This document shows, one piece after another, positions 1-8,226 of a DNA stretch of 40,616 nt (position 1 is its first letter; each line of letters opens with the position of its first letter). Both the position numbers and the translations under genes were made by a program. The notes under the pieces are model-generated. The model did not search any database and was not told the origin of the DNA. It saw nothing but the letters and a program-made list of their open reading frames with translations. Origin of the DNA: Bacillota bacterium (GTDB lineage Bacteria; Bacillota; Clostridia; DSM-8532); the NCBI GenBank assembly GCA_023459915.1, contig JAEWSN010000084.1, forward strand, positions 1 through 40,616. The letters run 5' to 3'.

Positions 1-19
1 CCTCCGGGGTGATGCCGGG

Positions 20-520
20 TTACTCCGGTGTGCTGTCCGTTTCATCCGTCACGTCATCCGACGCGTCGTCCGTTGCATCCACCACGTCGTCCGCTTCCTC
101 CGCGGTGTCGTCCATGTCCTCCGCCACGTCGTCCGCGGCTTCCCCATTGTCCGTCGCAGCCTCCGCGCCGGAGGACGCCGGCTTGGCCATGGTCTGCGCA
201 ATCAGCTGGTTGATCCGGATGCCATGCTCGATGGAATCGTCCAGTTCAAAATGCAGTTCCGGCGTATACCGGATGCGCACCCGCTGTCCCACCGCCCGGC
301 GGATGAATCCCGCCGCGTGAACCAGGGCCTGGATGGCCTCCTGCTTCTGTTCAGGGGTTCCCAGTACGGACACGAAAACCTTGGCGTGCTTGAGATCCTT
401 GGTGACCCGTGCCGCGGTGACGGACACAAACTCCGGCAGCCTGGGATCGCGCACCTCATTCTGGATGATGTCGGAAAGTTCGCGGCGAACCTCCTCCGAT
501 ATGCGGTCAATTCTATCCAT
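20..520 (-). CDS. rbfA: ribosome-binding factor A, with acidic tail
   Basis: RbfA is a KH-fold factor that binds 30S precursors and helps mature the 5' end of 16S rRNA in the cytoplasm. The 166-residue product opens with a typical RbfA start (RISEEVRRELSDIIQNEV) and carries the family core up to about residue 113. The start at 520 was chosen because GGGAGG lies just upstream. It is the last gene of the rimP-nusA-rnpM-L7Ae-infB-rbfA run, 154 bases after infB. The odd part is residues 114-166, a low-complexity tail rich in Asp, Glu, Ala and Thr that extends beyond the usual length of about 120 residues. A GGAGG at positions 1-5 on this strand suggests another gene starts just outside the window. 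In relatives this is often the DHH phosphoesterase gene nrnA, but that is inference. Confidence 0.95.
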   Translation of the reverse strand: MDRIDRISEEVRRELSDIIQNEVRDPRLPEFVSVTAARVTKDLKHAKVFVSVLGTPEQKQEAIQALVHAAGFIRRAVGQRVRIRYTPELHFELDDSIEHGIRINQLIAQTMAKPASSGAEAATDNGEAADDVAEDMDDTAEEADDVVDATDDASDDVTDETDSTPE

Positions 521-674
521 GTTTCCTCCCCTGGACCAAGGCGGGGTTCCCTGCCCTGTCCGTTGCGAACAAAAGGCACCCGGAGCGCCTGCGGCCTTCC
601 GGATGCCCCCGTTTCCTGTGCGCCCCCGCAAGCGGCACGTCATCGCCTGGCGACAACGTGCCGGACGGCGAGGC

Positions 675-3600
675 TCACACCTCCACCTGTTCCTGATGGA
701 AGGCCTCCACAATATCGCCTTCCTGGATGTCATTGAATTTCTCAATCATGACACCACACTCATATCCGGCCGCCACATCCCGCACGTCGTCCTTGAAACG
801 CTTGAGCGAGGCGAGCTTGCCCTCGTGCACCACGATGCCCTCGCGGACCACGCGGATTTCCGAGTTGCGGTTGACCTTGCCGTCGAGCACATACGCGCCG
901 CCGATGGTTCCCACATTCGAAACCTTGAACAGCTGGCGGATTTCGATATGTCCATCCACCACTTCCTTGAAGGTGGGCGCCAGCAGGCCCTTCATGGCCT
1001 TCTCGACGTCGTTGACCGCCTCGTAGATGACGCGGTACAACCGCATGTCGACCCCCGCCGCCTCGGCCATGCTTGTGATGTTCTGGCTGGGGCGGACATT
1101 GAAGCCGATGATGATGGCGTTGGCCACCTGCGCCAGCGTGATGTCCGATTCCGTGACCGAACCGACCGCGTCGTGGATGACGCGGACCTTCACCTTGTCG
1201 GTGCTCATCTTGGTCAGCGTTGCCTTGATGGCCTCCACCGAGCCCTGCACATCGGCCTTGACGATGAGGTTGAGCTCCTCCACCTTGCCGGACTGAATCT
1301 GGTTGAACAGATCGTCCAGCGTGACGCGGTTGCGGCTGCCGATGGCCTTCATGTGGGTCTCCATGGCGCGACGCTCCGCCAAATCCTTGGCGACACGCTC
1401 GTCCTGTACCACATAGAACAGCTCGCCGGCCTCCGGCACGGTGTCCAGACCGGTGATTTCCACCGGCACGGAGGGACCGGCATCCTTGATGCGGCGTCCC
1501 TTGTCGTTGGTCATCGCGCGGATGTGGCCGAAGGTGGACCCCGACAGAATGGCGTCGCCGACATTCAGGGTGCCGCGCTGCACCAGCAGGGTGGCAATGG
1601 GGCCCTTGGTCTTGTCAAGCCGGGCTTCCACCACGGTGCCCTTGGCCTGCCTTGTGGGATCCGCCTTCAGTTCGAGCAGATCCGCGGTCAGCAGCACCAT
1701 TTCCAGCAGCTGATCGATATTCTGGCGCTGTTTGGCGGACACCGGCACGGCCGGAACGTCGCCGCCCCACTCCTCGATGACGATGCCATGCTGGGTGAGC
1801 TCCTGCTTCACACGATCCTGGTTCGCGTTGGGCTTGTCGATTTTGTTGATGGCGATGATGATGGAAACGCCAGCCGCTTTCGCGTGATTGATGGCTTCCA
1901 CGGTCTGCGGCATCACGCCGTCATCGGCCGCCACCACAATGATGGCGATGTCGGTGACCTGCGCGCCGCGGGCACGCATGGCGGTGAAGGCCTCATGGCC
2001 GGGGGTGTCCAGGAAGGTGATGTCATGGTCGTGCTGATGCACGGTGTACGCGCCGATGTGTTGGGTGATGCCGCCGGCCTCGCCCTCGGCGATGTTGGCT
2101 TCCCGGATGGCGTCGAGCAGCGAGGTCTTGCCGTGGTCGACATGCCCCATGACCACCACGACAGGCGCACGGGGTTCAAGCGATTCGGGGTTGTCATCAC
2201 TGTCGTCAAAGAGGATTTCCTCGGCGCTGACCACCTTGGCCTTGATGGCCTTGACGCCATACTCGCTCGCGATGATTTCGGCCGTGTCAAAATCGACCTC
2301 CTGGTTGGCGGTCACCACGCTGCCCATGATGAACAGGCGCTTGATGACATCCGCGGCCGTCTTTTTCAGGGCTTCCGCCAGATTCTTGACGGTGATGGAC
2401 TCGCCGACCGTGATCTCCGTCAGGACAGCCTTCGGGGGAATGTGCTTGGCACGCTGATCCGCACGTCCGCGACGGATGCGCTTCTCCGCGCGCTTGGCGT
2501 TGATGGCCTCCTGCTGGTCGTTGTAGAACGCGTTGATGACAAACTCATCCGAGTACATGTCCTGAACGCTGCCCTTTTGTCCCACGATGTCCACCGTGGG
2601 GCGGAACTTGCCGGCGCCGCCGGGTGTGGGCGCAACGGGACGGGAGGACTCGAGCTTGGAATTCTTCTTGGCTTCACGCTGCCTGTCCACCGCGGACATG
2701 GACCGCCGTTCCCCGCGGACCGGGGCCTTGGTCTCCAAGGGGCTGGGCTTGTCCGTGTTGCGGGCGGGGCCGGCCGGGCGCGAACCATATGCCGGACGCT
2801 CCGGACCATCCTTGTCGTAGCCCTCGCCGGGACGGCCATATGGCGGACGTCCACCCATGGGGGGACGGCTGCCGGGGCCGCCTTGCGCGCTGCGCGGCGG
2901 ATAGGGGCGACTGCCCGGGCCACCGGGGCCACCAGGACCACTCTGGCCATCGCGTGGCGGGTAGGGACGGCCTCCGGGGCCACCGGGTCCGCCTTGCGCG
3001 CCGCGCGGCGGATACGGCCGATCGCCATAGGGCCGATCGTTGTATGGCCGATCGTTGTACGGACGGGGACCGGCACCTGCCGAACCCGCCGGGCGGATGA
3101 CCGCGCCACCCTGGCCTTCACGCCGGGGCGCTGCCGGTCCGGTGCCGGCCGGGCGGATGACCGCGCCGCCCTGACCCTCGCGTCTGGGCGCTGCCGCGCC
3201 TGCGGGACGGATGACAGCGCCACCCTGGCCTTCACGCCGGGGTGCTGCCGTGGCACCTGTATGTCCGGCCGCGTGCGGCCGGACGACAGTTCCACCGCCA
3301 TGCGCCGCCCTTGCGGCCGGTGTGGCGGCGGATTCGGTTTCAACCTTCTGCTTGCCGGCAGGCTTCTCGTCCACCGGTTTCTCCATGGTTGCGCTGTCTT
3401 TGGATGTCTGCTGCAAGGATGTGTCCTCCGCCACGGATTTTGTGGCTGTACCGGATGCGGCAGCCGCATCCGAAAGCTGTTCCACCGGCGCCGGTGCCGC
3501 CTTTTCGGGCGATGCTTCCTGTTTCTGTTCACGAACCGGCGCCGCCTCGGAAGCCGCTGCCTGTTCCTCGTTCTCCGCCTGCAGCCTGGCCTCACGCGCT

Positions 3601-4250
3601 GCCTCGCGCGCCGCTTCCCGCGCGGCCTCGGCCTCTTCCCGCGCCATGCGCTCGGCACGGGAAATCTTCTTGATGCCGAGGACTTCGCCCTCGGGCATGG
3701 CCACCCGCTCCGCATGCGCAATCGCCGCATCCGGCACCGGTGTTTCTTCTTCCTTTTGCTTTTGCGGTTCCGGCTCCGCCGTCTTGGCGCGGCGACGCAC
3801 CACGGTTTCCGAACCGCCCCGGCCACCGCGAACGTAACCGGCCATCAGACCGTCCGAATTGCTGGCCGAACGGACAATTTCCTTGCGATCAGCACCCGGA
3901 CGCCTGCCTGCCGGCGCAGGAGAAGACCAGTCTTCCGTCTCATGGACGATGACCTCGGTTTTCCGGATAATCCGGGGGCCGACACGTTTTTTGACCGTTT
4001 CCGGCGCCTCAGCGTGGGCATCCGCATCGGAAGCGCCCTGTGAAGACTCGCCCTTGGCTTTCCGGACAACGCCGATGTGCTTGTACAGCTTGTCCAGATC
4101 CCCTTCCTCGAGCGTGCTCATATGGCTCTTCGGATGAATGTCGATTTCCTGAAGCTTTTCCATGAGACGCTTGCTCGTCACATTCAGTTCCTTCGCAAGC
4201 TCATGAATTTTTTTACTCAACTGTGTCACCCCCGTGTGCTTGATTGCCAT
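675..4250 (-). CDS. infB: translation initiation factor IF-2
   Basis: IF-2 is the GTPase that brings initiator fMet-tRNA to the 30S subunit and promotes subunit joining. The protein has 1191 residues. An IF2_N domain sits near residues 9-60. A long charged and then Gly/Pro/Arg-rich linker follows to about residue 560. A second IF2_N domain comes just before the G domain, which begins near residue 697. The G1 motif GHVDHGKT is at 702-709, followed by GGITQHIG, DTPGHEAF, NKID and SAK. Domains II-IV follow to the C-terminus. The ATG at 4250 has GGTGA 11 bases upstream and overlaps the L7Ae gene by 38 bases. A GTG at 4229 is an alternative start. The linker holds three copies of REGQGGAVIRPAG and further YNDRP-type and RPYPPR-type repeats, which make the protein long for the family. 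Confidence 0.97.
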   Translation of the reverse strand: MAIKHTGVTQLSKKIHELAKELNVTSKRLMEKLQEIDIHPKSHMSTLEEGDLDKLYKHIGVVRKAKGESSQGASDADAHAEAPETVKKRVGPRIIRKTEVIVHETEDWSSPAPAGRRPGADRKEIVRSASNSDGLMAGYVRGGRGGSETVVRRRAKTAEPEPQKQKEEETPVPDAAIAHAERVAMPEGEVLGIKKISRAERMAREEAEAAREAAREAAREARLQAENEEQAAASEAAPVREQKQEASPEKAAPAPVEQLSDAAAASGTATKSVAEDTSLQQTSKDSATMEKPVDEKPAGKQKVETESAATPAARAAHGGGTVVRPHAAGHTGATAAPRREGQGGAVIRPAGAAAPRREGQGGAVIRPAGTGPAAPRREGQGGAVIRPAGSAGAGPRPYNDRPYNDRPYGDRPYPPRGAQGGPGGPGGRPYPPRDGQSGPGGPGGPGSRPYPPRSAQGGPGSRPPMGGRPPYGRPGEGYDKDGPERPAYGSRPAGPARNTDKPSPLETKAPVRGERRSMSAVDRQREAKKNSKLESSRPVAPTPGGAGKFRPTVDIVGQKGSVQDMYSDEFVINAFYNDQQEAINAKRAEKRIRRGRADQRAKHIPPKAVLTEITVGESITVKNLAEALKKTAADVIKRLFIMGSVVTANQEVDFDTAEIIASEYGVKAIKAKVVSAEEILFDDSDDNPESLEPRAPVVVVMGHVDHGKTSLLDAIREANIAEGEAGGITQHIGAYTVHQHDHDITFLDTPGHEAFTAMRARGAQVTDIAIIVVAADDGVMPQTVEAINHAKAAGVSIIIAINKIDKPNANQDRVKQELTQHGIVIEEWGGDVPAVPVSAKQRQNIDQLLEMVLLTADLLELKADPTRQAKGTVVEARLDKTKGPIATLLVQRGTLNVGDAILSGSTFGHIRAMTNDKGRRIKDAGPSVPVEITGLDTVPEAGELFYVVQDERVAKDLAERRAMETHMKAIGSRNRVTLDDLFNQIQSGKVEELNLIVKADVQGSVEAIKATLTKMSTDKVKVRVIHDAVGSVTESDITLAQVANAIIIGFNVRPSQNITSMAEAAGVDMRLYRVIYEAVNDVEKAMKGLLAPTFKEVVDGHIEIRQLFKVSNVGTIGGAYVLDGKVNRNSEIRVVREGIVVHEGKLASLKRFKDDVRDVAAGYECGVMIEKFNDIQEGDIVEAFHQEQVEV
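3085..3245 (-). repeat. coding repeats in the IF-2 linker
   Basis: Three near-identical segments encode REGQGGAVIRPAG with periods of 54 and 60 bases. Further downstream in the gene (about 2850-3070) come three NDRP/GDRP units and three RPYPPR-Gly-rich units. All stay in frame, and the low-complexity peptide is expected to be disordered. Confidence 0.8.
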
Positions 4251-4566
4251 TTACATTGTGTTCACCGTCCATACATCTGCGGATTTGATCCGCAAAGGAG
4301 CGATCCAGAACGGCGACCACCGCGTAGGCATCCCGTCCGAGCCGGTGTCCCAGTGCTTCTTTTGTGCCAAACGGCAGCAGATCCACCCCGGCCTTTTCGC
4401 ACAGCCCCGCGAATCGTTCCCTTGTGTTGTGTCCCGCATCCTTCGCCATCACCACCAGCTTCGCCCGCCTGCGGGCCAGCGCGTCCTCACAGAGCGCGTC
4501 TCCCGCGACGAGCCTGCCTGCCTTGCGGGCAAGCCCCAGCCAGCCGTATACCTTATTTTCCGACAT
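4213..4566 (-). CDS. L7Ae-family ribosomal-type protein (YlxQ-like)
   Basis: The 117-residue product matches the L7Ae/L30e/S12e/Gadd45 family that sits between rnpM and infB in Firmicutes. The start reads as KVYGWLGLARKAGRLVAGD, the typical RNA-binding N-terminal helix of the YlxQ group. Homologues bind kink-turn RNA, although the exact role of the nusA-infB member is not settled. The ATG at 4566 has GGAGG three bases upstream and overlaps the end of the rnpM-like gene by 14 bases. The gene's own end overlaps infB. It is presumably co-transcribed with its neighbours. Translational coupling is likely from the overlaps but not shown. Confidence 0.88.
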   Translation of the reverse strand: MSENKVYGWLGLARKAGRLVAGDALCEDALARRRAKLVVMAKDAGHNTRERFAGLCEKAGVDLLPFGTKEALGHRLGRDAYAVVAVLDRSFADQIRRCMDGEHNVNGNQAHGGDTVE

Positions 4567-4828
4567 GAGCCTCCAATTGTGCGGCCACTTCCTCATACAC
4601 GGTCTCGGGGATTTCCGCCGAGAACTCCCGGTTGAGCGCCCGGGCCTTGCGGGCTTTTTCATAACATGCCATGTCGCGGCACAGATAGGCGCCGCGGCCA
4701 TTCATCCTGCCGGTGGGATCCACGGAAACAACGCCCTCCGCACTTCTGACAATGCGAATCAGGGATCGCTTCTCGCGCATTTCCCGGCAACCGATGCAGC
4801 GACGCATCGGAATTTTCCTTGTCTTCAT
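4553..4828 (-). CDS. rnpM: YlxR/RnpM family RNA-binding protein (DUF448)
   Basis: This 91-residue protein carries the YlxR signature: CIGCREM with cysteines at 11 and 14, then GRGAYLC with a second pair at residues 50 and 55. The Bacillus subtilis member binds RNase P RNA and modulates its activity. Transfer of that role here is by family. The start ATG at 4828 overlaps the nusA stop in an ATGA quadruplet, so translation is probably coupled to nusA. The RNase P RNA gene itself lies in this window at 11255-11608. Confidence 0.92.
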   Translation of the reverse strand: MKTRKIPMRRCIGCREMREKRSLIRIVRSAEGVVSVDPTGRMNGRGAYLCRDMACYEKARKARALNREFSAEIPETVYEEVAAQLEAHVGK

Positions 4829-6063
4829 GCGTCTGCGTCCTCACGGCGCCCGGTGTCGCCCCCGGCTTCGGCCTCGGCCTGTTCGTCCAGGTATTCGCCA
4901 TCCTCCGCTTCATCCGGTGCGCCAAGTGTCTCCACTTCGCCAAACAGCCCCCCGGTTCCGTCGTAGAGTTCGTCTTCCCCGTCACCGTACAGGTCGCCGC
5001 CGCCGCTGAACAGCTGCATTTCGAGCAGCTGCCGCATCTGCGTCTCGCTCTTGATGTCAATTTTCCAGCCCGTGAGCTTGGCGGCCAGACGCGCGTTCTG
5101 CCCCTCCTTGCCAATGGCAAGGGACAACTGGAAGTCGGGAACCACCACGCGGGCAATCCGCGTGTCCTCATCAAGACCCACCTGCAGCACCTTGGCCGGA
5201 GACAACGCGCTGGCGATATAGTCTTCCTCGATGGGGCTCCACTTGATGACATCGATCATCTCGCCCCGCAGCTCGTCGACGATGGCCCGGATGCGGCTGC
5301 CCTTTTGTCCCACGCAGGCGCCCACGGGATCCACATTCTCGTTTCTGGAGCTGATGGCGATTTTCGTTCTGGAACCCGCCTCCCGCGCGATGGTCTTGAT
5401 TTCCACCGTGCCGTCGTTGATTTCCGGAACTTCAAGCTCCAGCAGCCGCTTGACCAGACCCGGATGGGTTCTGGACACATAAATCTGCGGGCTGCGGTTT
5501 CCCTTCTTGACATTGATGACATACACCTTCAGGCGGTCGTGAATGTTGTACCGCTCTCCCGGTGTCTGTTCCCCCGGGGGCAGGATGGCTTCCACCCGGC
5601 CGAGATCGATGACCACGTTGCGACGCTCGAAACGGGAGACCACGCCGGTGAGAATGTCTTCCTCACGGCTGGCGAACTCCCCGAAGACAATTTCGCGCTC
5701 CGCTTCCCGGATGCGCTGCATCACAACCTGTTTGGCCGTCTGGGCGGCGATGCGGCCGAACTTGCGCGGCGTCACCTCCACCTCGACCATGTCGCCAACC
5801 TCAAAATCCGCGCCAAACCGCTTGGCCTGATCGATTGACATCTCCTCGGCGGGATCCATCACCTCGTCCACAATGGTCTTGAGGGCGTACACACGGATTT
5901 CCCCCGTGCTCTGCTCGATGGTGACCTCCACATTCTGATTGGTGCCGAAATTCTTCTTGTAGGCGGAAATCAAAGCCTGTTCAATGGCGTCAATCAGAAT
6001 ATCCTTTGAAATGCCTCTTTCCTTTTCGAGTTGTTCGAGTGCGTGAATCAGTTCAGCGCTCAT
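4825..6063 (-). CDS. nusA: transcription termination/antitermination factor NusA
   Basis: NusA binds RNA polymerase and nascent RNA and controls pausing, intrinsic termination and antitermination. The 412-residue protein shows the N-terminal RNAP-binding domain (about 1-125), an S1 domain (about 135-200) and two KH domains. The KH signatures are VGQKGSR at 251-257 and AIGKEGQNARLAAKL at 316-330. A Gly/Asp/Glu-rich acidic tail of about 55 residues follows. It lacks the helix-hairpin-helix AR repeats of the proteobacterial form, as is normal in Firmicutes. The ATG at 6063 has GGGAGG 10 bases upstream. It lies 46 bases after rimP and overlaps the rnpM-like gene by 4 bases. Confidence 0.97.
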   Translation of the reverse strand: MSAELIHALEQLEKERGISKDILIDAIEQALISAYKKNFGTNQNVEVTIEQSTGEIRVYALKTIVDEVMDPAEEMSIDQAKRFGADFEVGDMVEVEVTPRKFGRIAAQTAKQVVMQRIREAEREIVFGEFASREEDILTGVVSRFERRNVVIDLGRVEAILPPGEQTPGERYNIHDRLKVYVINVKKGNRSPQIYVSRTHPGLVKRLLELEVPEINDGTVEIKTIAREAGSRTKIAISSRNENVDPVGACVGQKGSRIRAIVDELRGEMIDVIKWSPIEEDYIASALSPAKVLQVGLDEDTRIARVVVPDFQLSLAIGKEGQNARLAAKLTGWKIDIKSETQMRQLLEMQLFSGGGDLYGDGEDELYDGTGGLFGEVETLGAPDEAEDGEYLDEQAEAEAGGDTGRREDADA

Positions 6064-6109
6064 CCTGTCAATCCTCCCGTCCACGGTTCCACAATTCGGA
6101 CGAATTCCG

Positions 6110-6571
6110 TCAGAACACAAATTTACGATTGATCTTGGCAATATCGGCCCTGGCGATGGTACACAGCTGACCCGCCATGTCGAGCACGACGCTGTCGGTG
6201 TCGTGTCCCTTGAGAATTCCCTCCAGATGCCGCGCGCCGTCGATGGGACGGTACAGGCTGACCGCCACAAGGGTCTCCATGGCCTTTTCGAAATCGCGCG
6301 GGGTCTTCAGCGGCCGCTCCAGACCGGGCGAGGACACTTCCAGGAAAAACGGCTGTTCAATGGGATCCTTCTCATCGAGCATCCGGTTCACCGGTCCGTT
6401 GACCGCCTCGCAGTCCTCGAGTGACACCCCGCCCTCCTTGTCGATGAAAACGCGCAAATACCAGTGGGCGCCTTCCTTGAGGAATTCAACGTCCACCAGT
6501 TCGCATCCGGCCTCTTCTGCGGCTTGCGCGGCCGTTCCACGGACCAGCGCGAGCAGTTCGCTTTTTGTCAT
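6110..6571 (-). CDS. rimP: ribosome maturation factor RimP
   Basis: RimP acts in 30S assembly, early in joining of the central pseudoknot region. The 153-residue protein has the family's N-terminal alpha/beta domain with CELVDVEFLKEGAHWYLRVF and the SSPGLERPL motif, followed by a small SH3-like C-terminal domain. The start ATG at 6571 is preceded by AGGAGG at 4 bases spacing. It is the first gene of the operon. The promoter at 6695-6723 and a leader hairpin at 6646-6667 lie upstream. Confidence 0.96.
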   Translation of the reverse strand: MTKSELLALVRGTAAQAAEEAGCELVDVEFLKEGAHWYLRVFIDKEGGVSLEDCEAVNGPVNRMLDEKDPIEQPFFLEVSSPGLERPLKTPRDFEKAMETLVAVSLYRPIDGARHLEGILKGHDTDSVVLDMAGQLCTIARADIAKINRKFVF

Positions 6572-6645
6572 CCAACCTCCTGTCGGAAAAGGGATTGTGG
6601 TGTGCCATGCGTGCCGACACACCCACAGATGTGCAAACAAACGCA

Positions 6646-6667
6646 AAGAGTGGGCACTCCCACTCTT
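6646..6667 (-). promoter_or_regulatory. leader hairpin of the rimP operon
   Basis: A perfect 9-bp stem (AAGAGTGGG/CCCACTCTT) closes a 4-base loop in the 5' untranslated region of rimP. It is followed on the transcript by TTTGCGTTTGTTTG, a weak U-rich run. The shape and place resemble leader structures described ahead of rimP in Firmicutes and could act as an attenuator. This is inference from structure only. Confidence 0.6.
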
Positions 6668-6694
6668 CCGTCACAACCGTTCCAAACCAACAGC

Positions 6695-6723
6695 ATTATA
6701 CCACGCGGCCTGGCGTGTGGCAA
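6695..6723 (-). promoter_or_regulatory. sigma-A type promoter for rimP operon
   Basis: TTGCCA (6718-6723) and a perfect TATAAT (6695-6700) are separated by 17 bases. The expected transcript begins near 6688, about 115 bases before the rimP ATG. Confidence 0.8.
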
Positions 6724-6745
6724 CTGCCAATTCTCGGCCTGCGCG

Positions 6746-6774
6746 TTGACAGGAGCCCCCGCGTGCGCCATCAT
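6746..6774 (+). promoter_or_regulatory. possible promoter for tmcAL
   Basis: A perfect TTGACA (6746-6751) is followed 17 bases later by CATCAT, a four-of-six -10 match. It is divergent from the rimP promoter in the 309-base gap, and the leader to tmcAL would be about 100 bases. Confidence 0.45.
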
Positions 6775-6880
6775 GGGAGACATCCGAAGCCCGTCCGCGC
6801 AATCGCGGGCGGAAAACGGCAGCGCCGCGCCGCCACCATGTTTGCCAAACCCGTGCGGCAAAACGGAAAGGTCTTCTCCC

Positions 6881-8188
6881 ATGCGTATCGTACAGGGTAT
6901 TGTTGCAGAATACAACCCTTTTCACAATGGGCATCAATATCAGCTGCGCGCCAGCGCGGCGGCCACCGGGGCCACCCACACGGTCTGCGTGATGAGCGGG
7001 GCCTTTGTGCAGCGCGGCGAACCCGCGTGCTTGCACAAGCAAGCCCGGGTGGAGATGGCACTGGCCGGCGGCGCGGACGTGGTGCTCGAGCTCCCGGCGG
7101 CCTTTGCCTGCGCCTCGGCCGAAAGCTTTGCCGCCGGCGCGGTCTCCGTGCTCAACGCCAGCGGCATTGTGGATCGGATCTGTTTTGGCTCCGAATCCGG
7201 CGAGCTCGCGCCCTTGGCGGCAGCCGCCGCCATTCTGGCCGACGAGCCGCCCGCCTACCGCCGGCTGCTCCGGGAGGAGCTGGATCAGGGCCTGTCTTTT
7301 GCCGCGGCGCGGGAGAAGGCGCTCGGACAATGGCTGTCGCACGGGGATCCGCCACCGGAAACGGTCGGCGGCGTCCCACAGGCCGCGGTGCTCGAGGCGG
7401 TGCGAAGTCCCAACAACATCCTCGCGGTGGCGTATCTGAAGGCCCTGCGCCGCCAAAACAGCCGCATGATCCCCTTTACGCTGGCGCGCCGGGGACATGG
7501 CTACAATGATCCGGAGTTCTCGGGCAGCTACCCCAGTGCCACGGCAATCCGGCGGGCGCTCCTGCAACCGGCCGCAGATCCGGCGCTTCTGCGGACCGCC
7601 GTGCCGGCGACCACCCTTGACATCCTCTCGCGCGAAATCGCGGCCGGCCGGGGGCCCGTCGGTCCCGACCTGTTTCTTCCGATGCTGCTGCAGCGGCTGC
7701 GGACCGGATCGCCGGAGCAGTTCTCACAGCTTCCCGACCTTGAACCCGGCCTCATCCAGCGCGTCAAACACGCGGCCGCAGATGCGCAGACCTATGGGCA
7801 GCTTGTCTCCGCAGCGGCCACCAGCCGGTATCCGCGCACCCGCATCCAGCGCCTGCTGGCCGCGATCCTGCTGGGAATGACGGAAGCGCTCGCGCGCGAC
7901 CTGCGTGCGGCGGGTCATGCGCAATACATCAGGGTATTGGGGTTTCGGGACAGCGGACGCGCGTTGCTCGCAGACATGCGGCGCGCCGCCACCCTGCCCG
8001 TTCTGGGAAAGTCGTCGCAGTGGGGACGGTATCCCCAGCCGCTGATCCAGGCCCTGCTGACACTCGAAAGCAACGCGACAGACACCTGGGCGCTGGCTTG
8101 CCGGCAGCCCGCCGACCGCCGCGCGGGCTGGGAGCACCGGCACATGCCGCTGTACATGCCGCTGCACATGCCGGCGTCCCGAGAATAG
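6881..8188 (+). CDS. tmcAL: tRNA(Met) cytidine acetate ligase (TmcAL)
   Basis: TmcAL makes N4-acetylcytidine at the wobble base of elongator tRNA-Met, using acetate and ATP. The 435-residue product begins with GIVAEYNPFHNGHQYQL, holding the nucleotidyltransferase HxGH motif as HNGH at 15-18. The conserved RSPNNILAVAYLKAL segment follows in the middle. The start ATG has GGAAAGG upstream. It is one of three plus-strand protein genes in the window and is transcribed away from rimP. The C-terminus carries two LYMPLHMP-like runs rich in Met and Pro that look like a lineage-specific tail. The tRNA that would be its substrate may be the one encoded at 13392-13468. Confidence 0.93.
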   Translation: MRIVQGIVAEYNPFHNGHQYQLRASAAATGATHTVCVMSGAFVQRGEPACLHKQARVEMALAGGADVVLELPAAFACASAESFAAGAVSVLNASGIVDRICFGSESGELAPLAAAAAILADEPPAYRRLLREELDQGLSFAAAREKALGQWLSHGDPPPETVGGVPQAAVLEAVRSPNNILAVAYLKALRRQNSRMIPFTLARRGHGYNDPEFSGSYPSATAIRRALLQPAADPALLRTAVPATTLDILSREIAAGRGPVGPDLFLPMLLQRLRTGSPEQFSQLPDLEPGLIQRVKHAAADAQTYGQLVSAAATSRYPRTRIQRLLAAILLGMTEALARDLRAAGHAQYIRVLGFRDSGRALLADMRRAATLPVLGKSSQWGRYPQPLIQALLTLESNATDTWALACRQPADRRAGWEHRHMPLYMPLHMPASRE

Positions 8189-8226
8189 GTTGCGGTTTCA
8201 CGCCCGGTTATCGGAAAGTCAAAGCA

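Noticed and set aside
333..4043. A very long plus-strand open frame opposite infB
   Set aside because: It is antisense to the clearly conserved infB and reads as His, Gly and Arg-rich noise from high G+C. No domain is visible.
8189..8226. Terminator between the converging tmcAL and symporter genes
   Set aside because: Only 38 bases separate the stops and no stem with a T-run could be found there.
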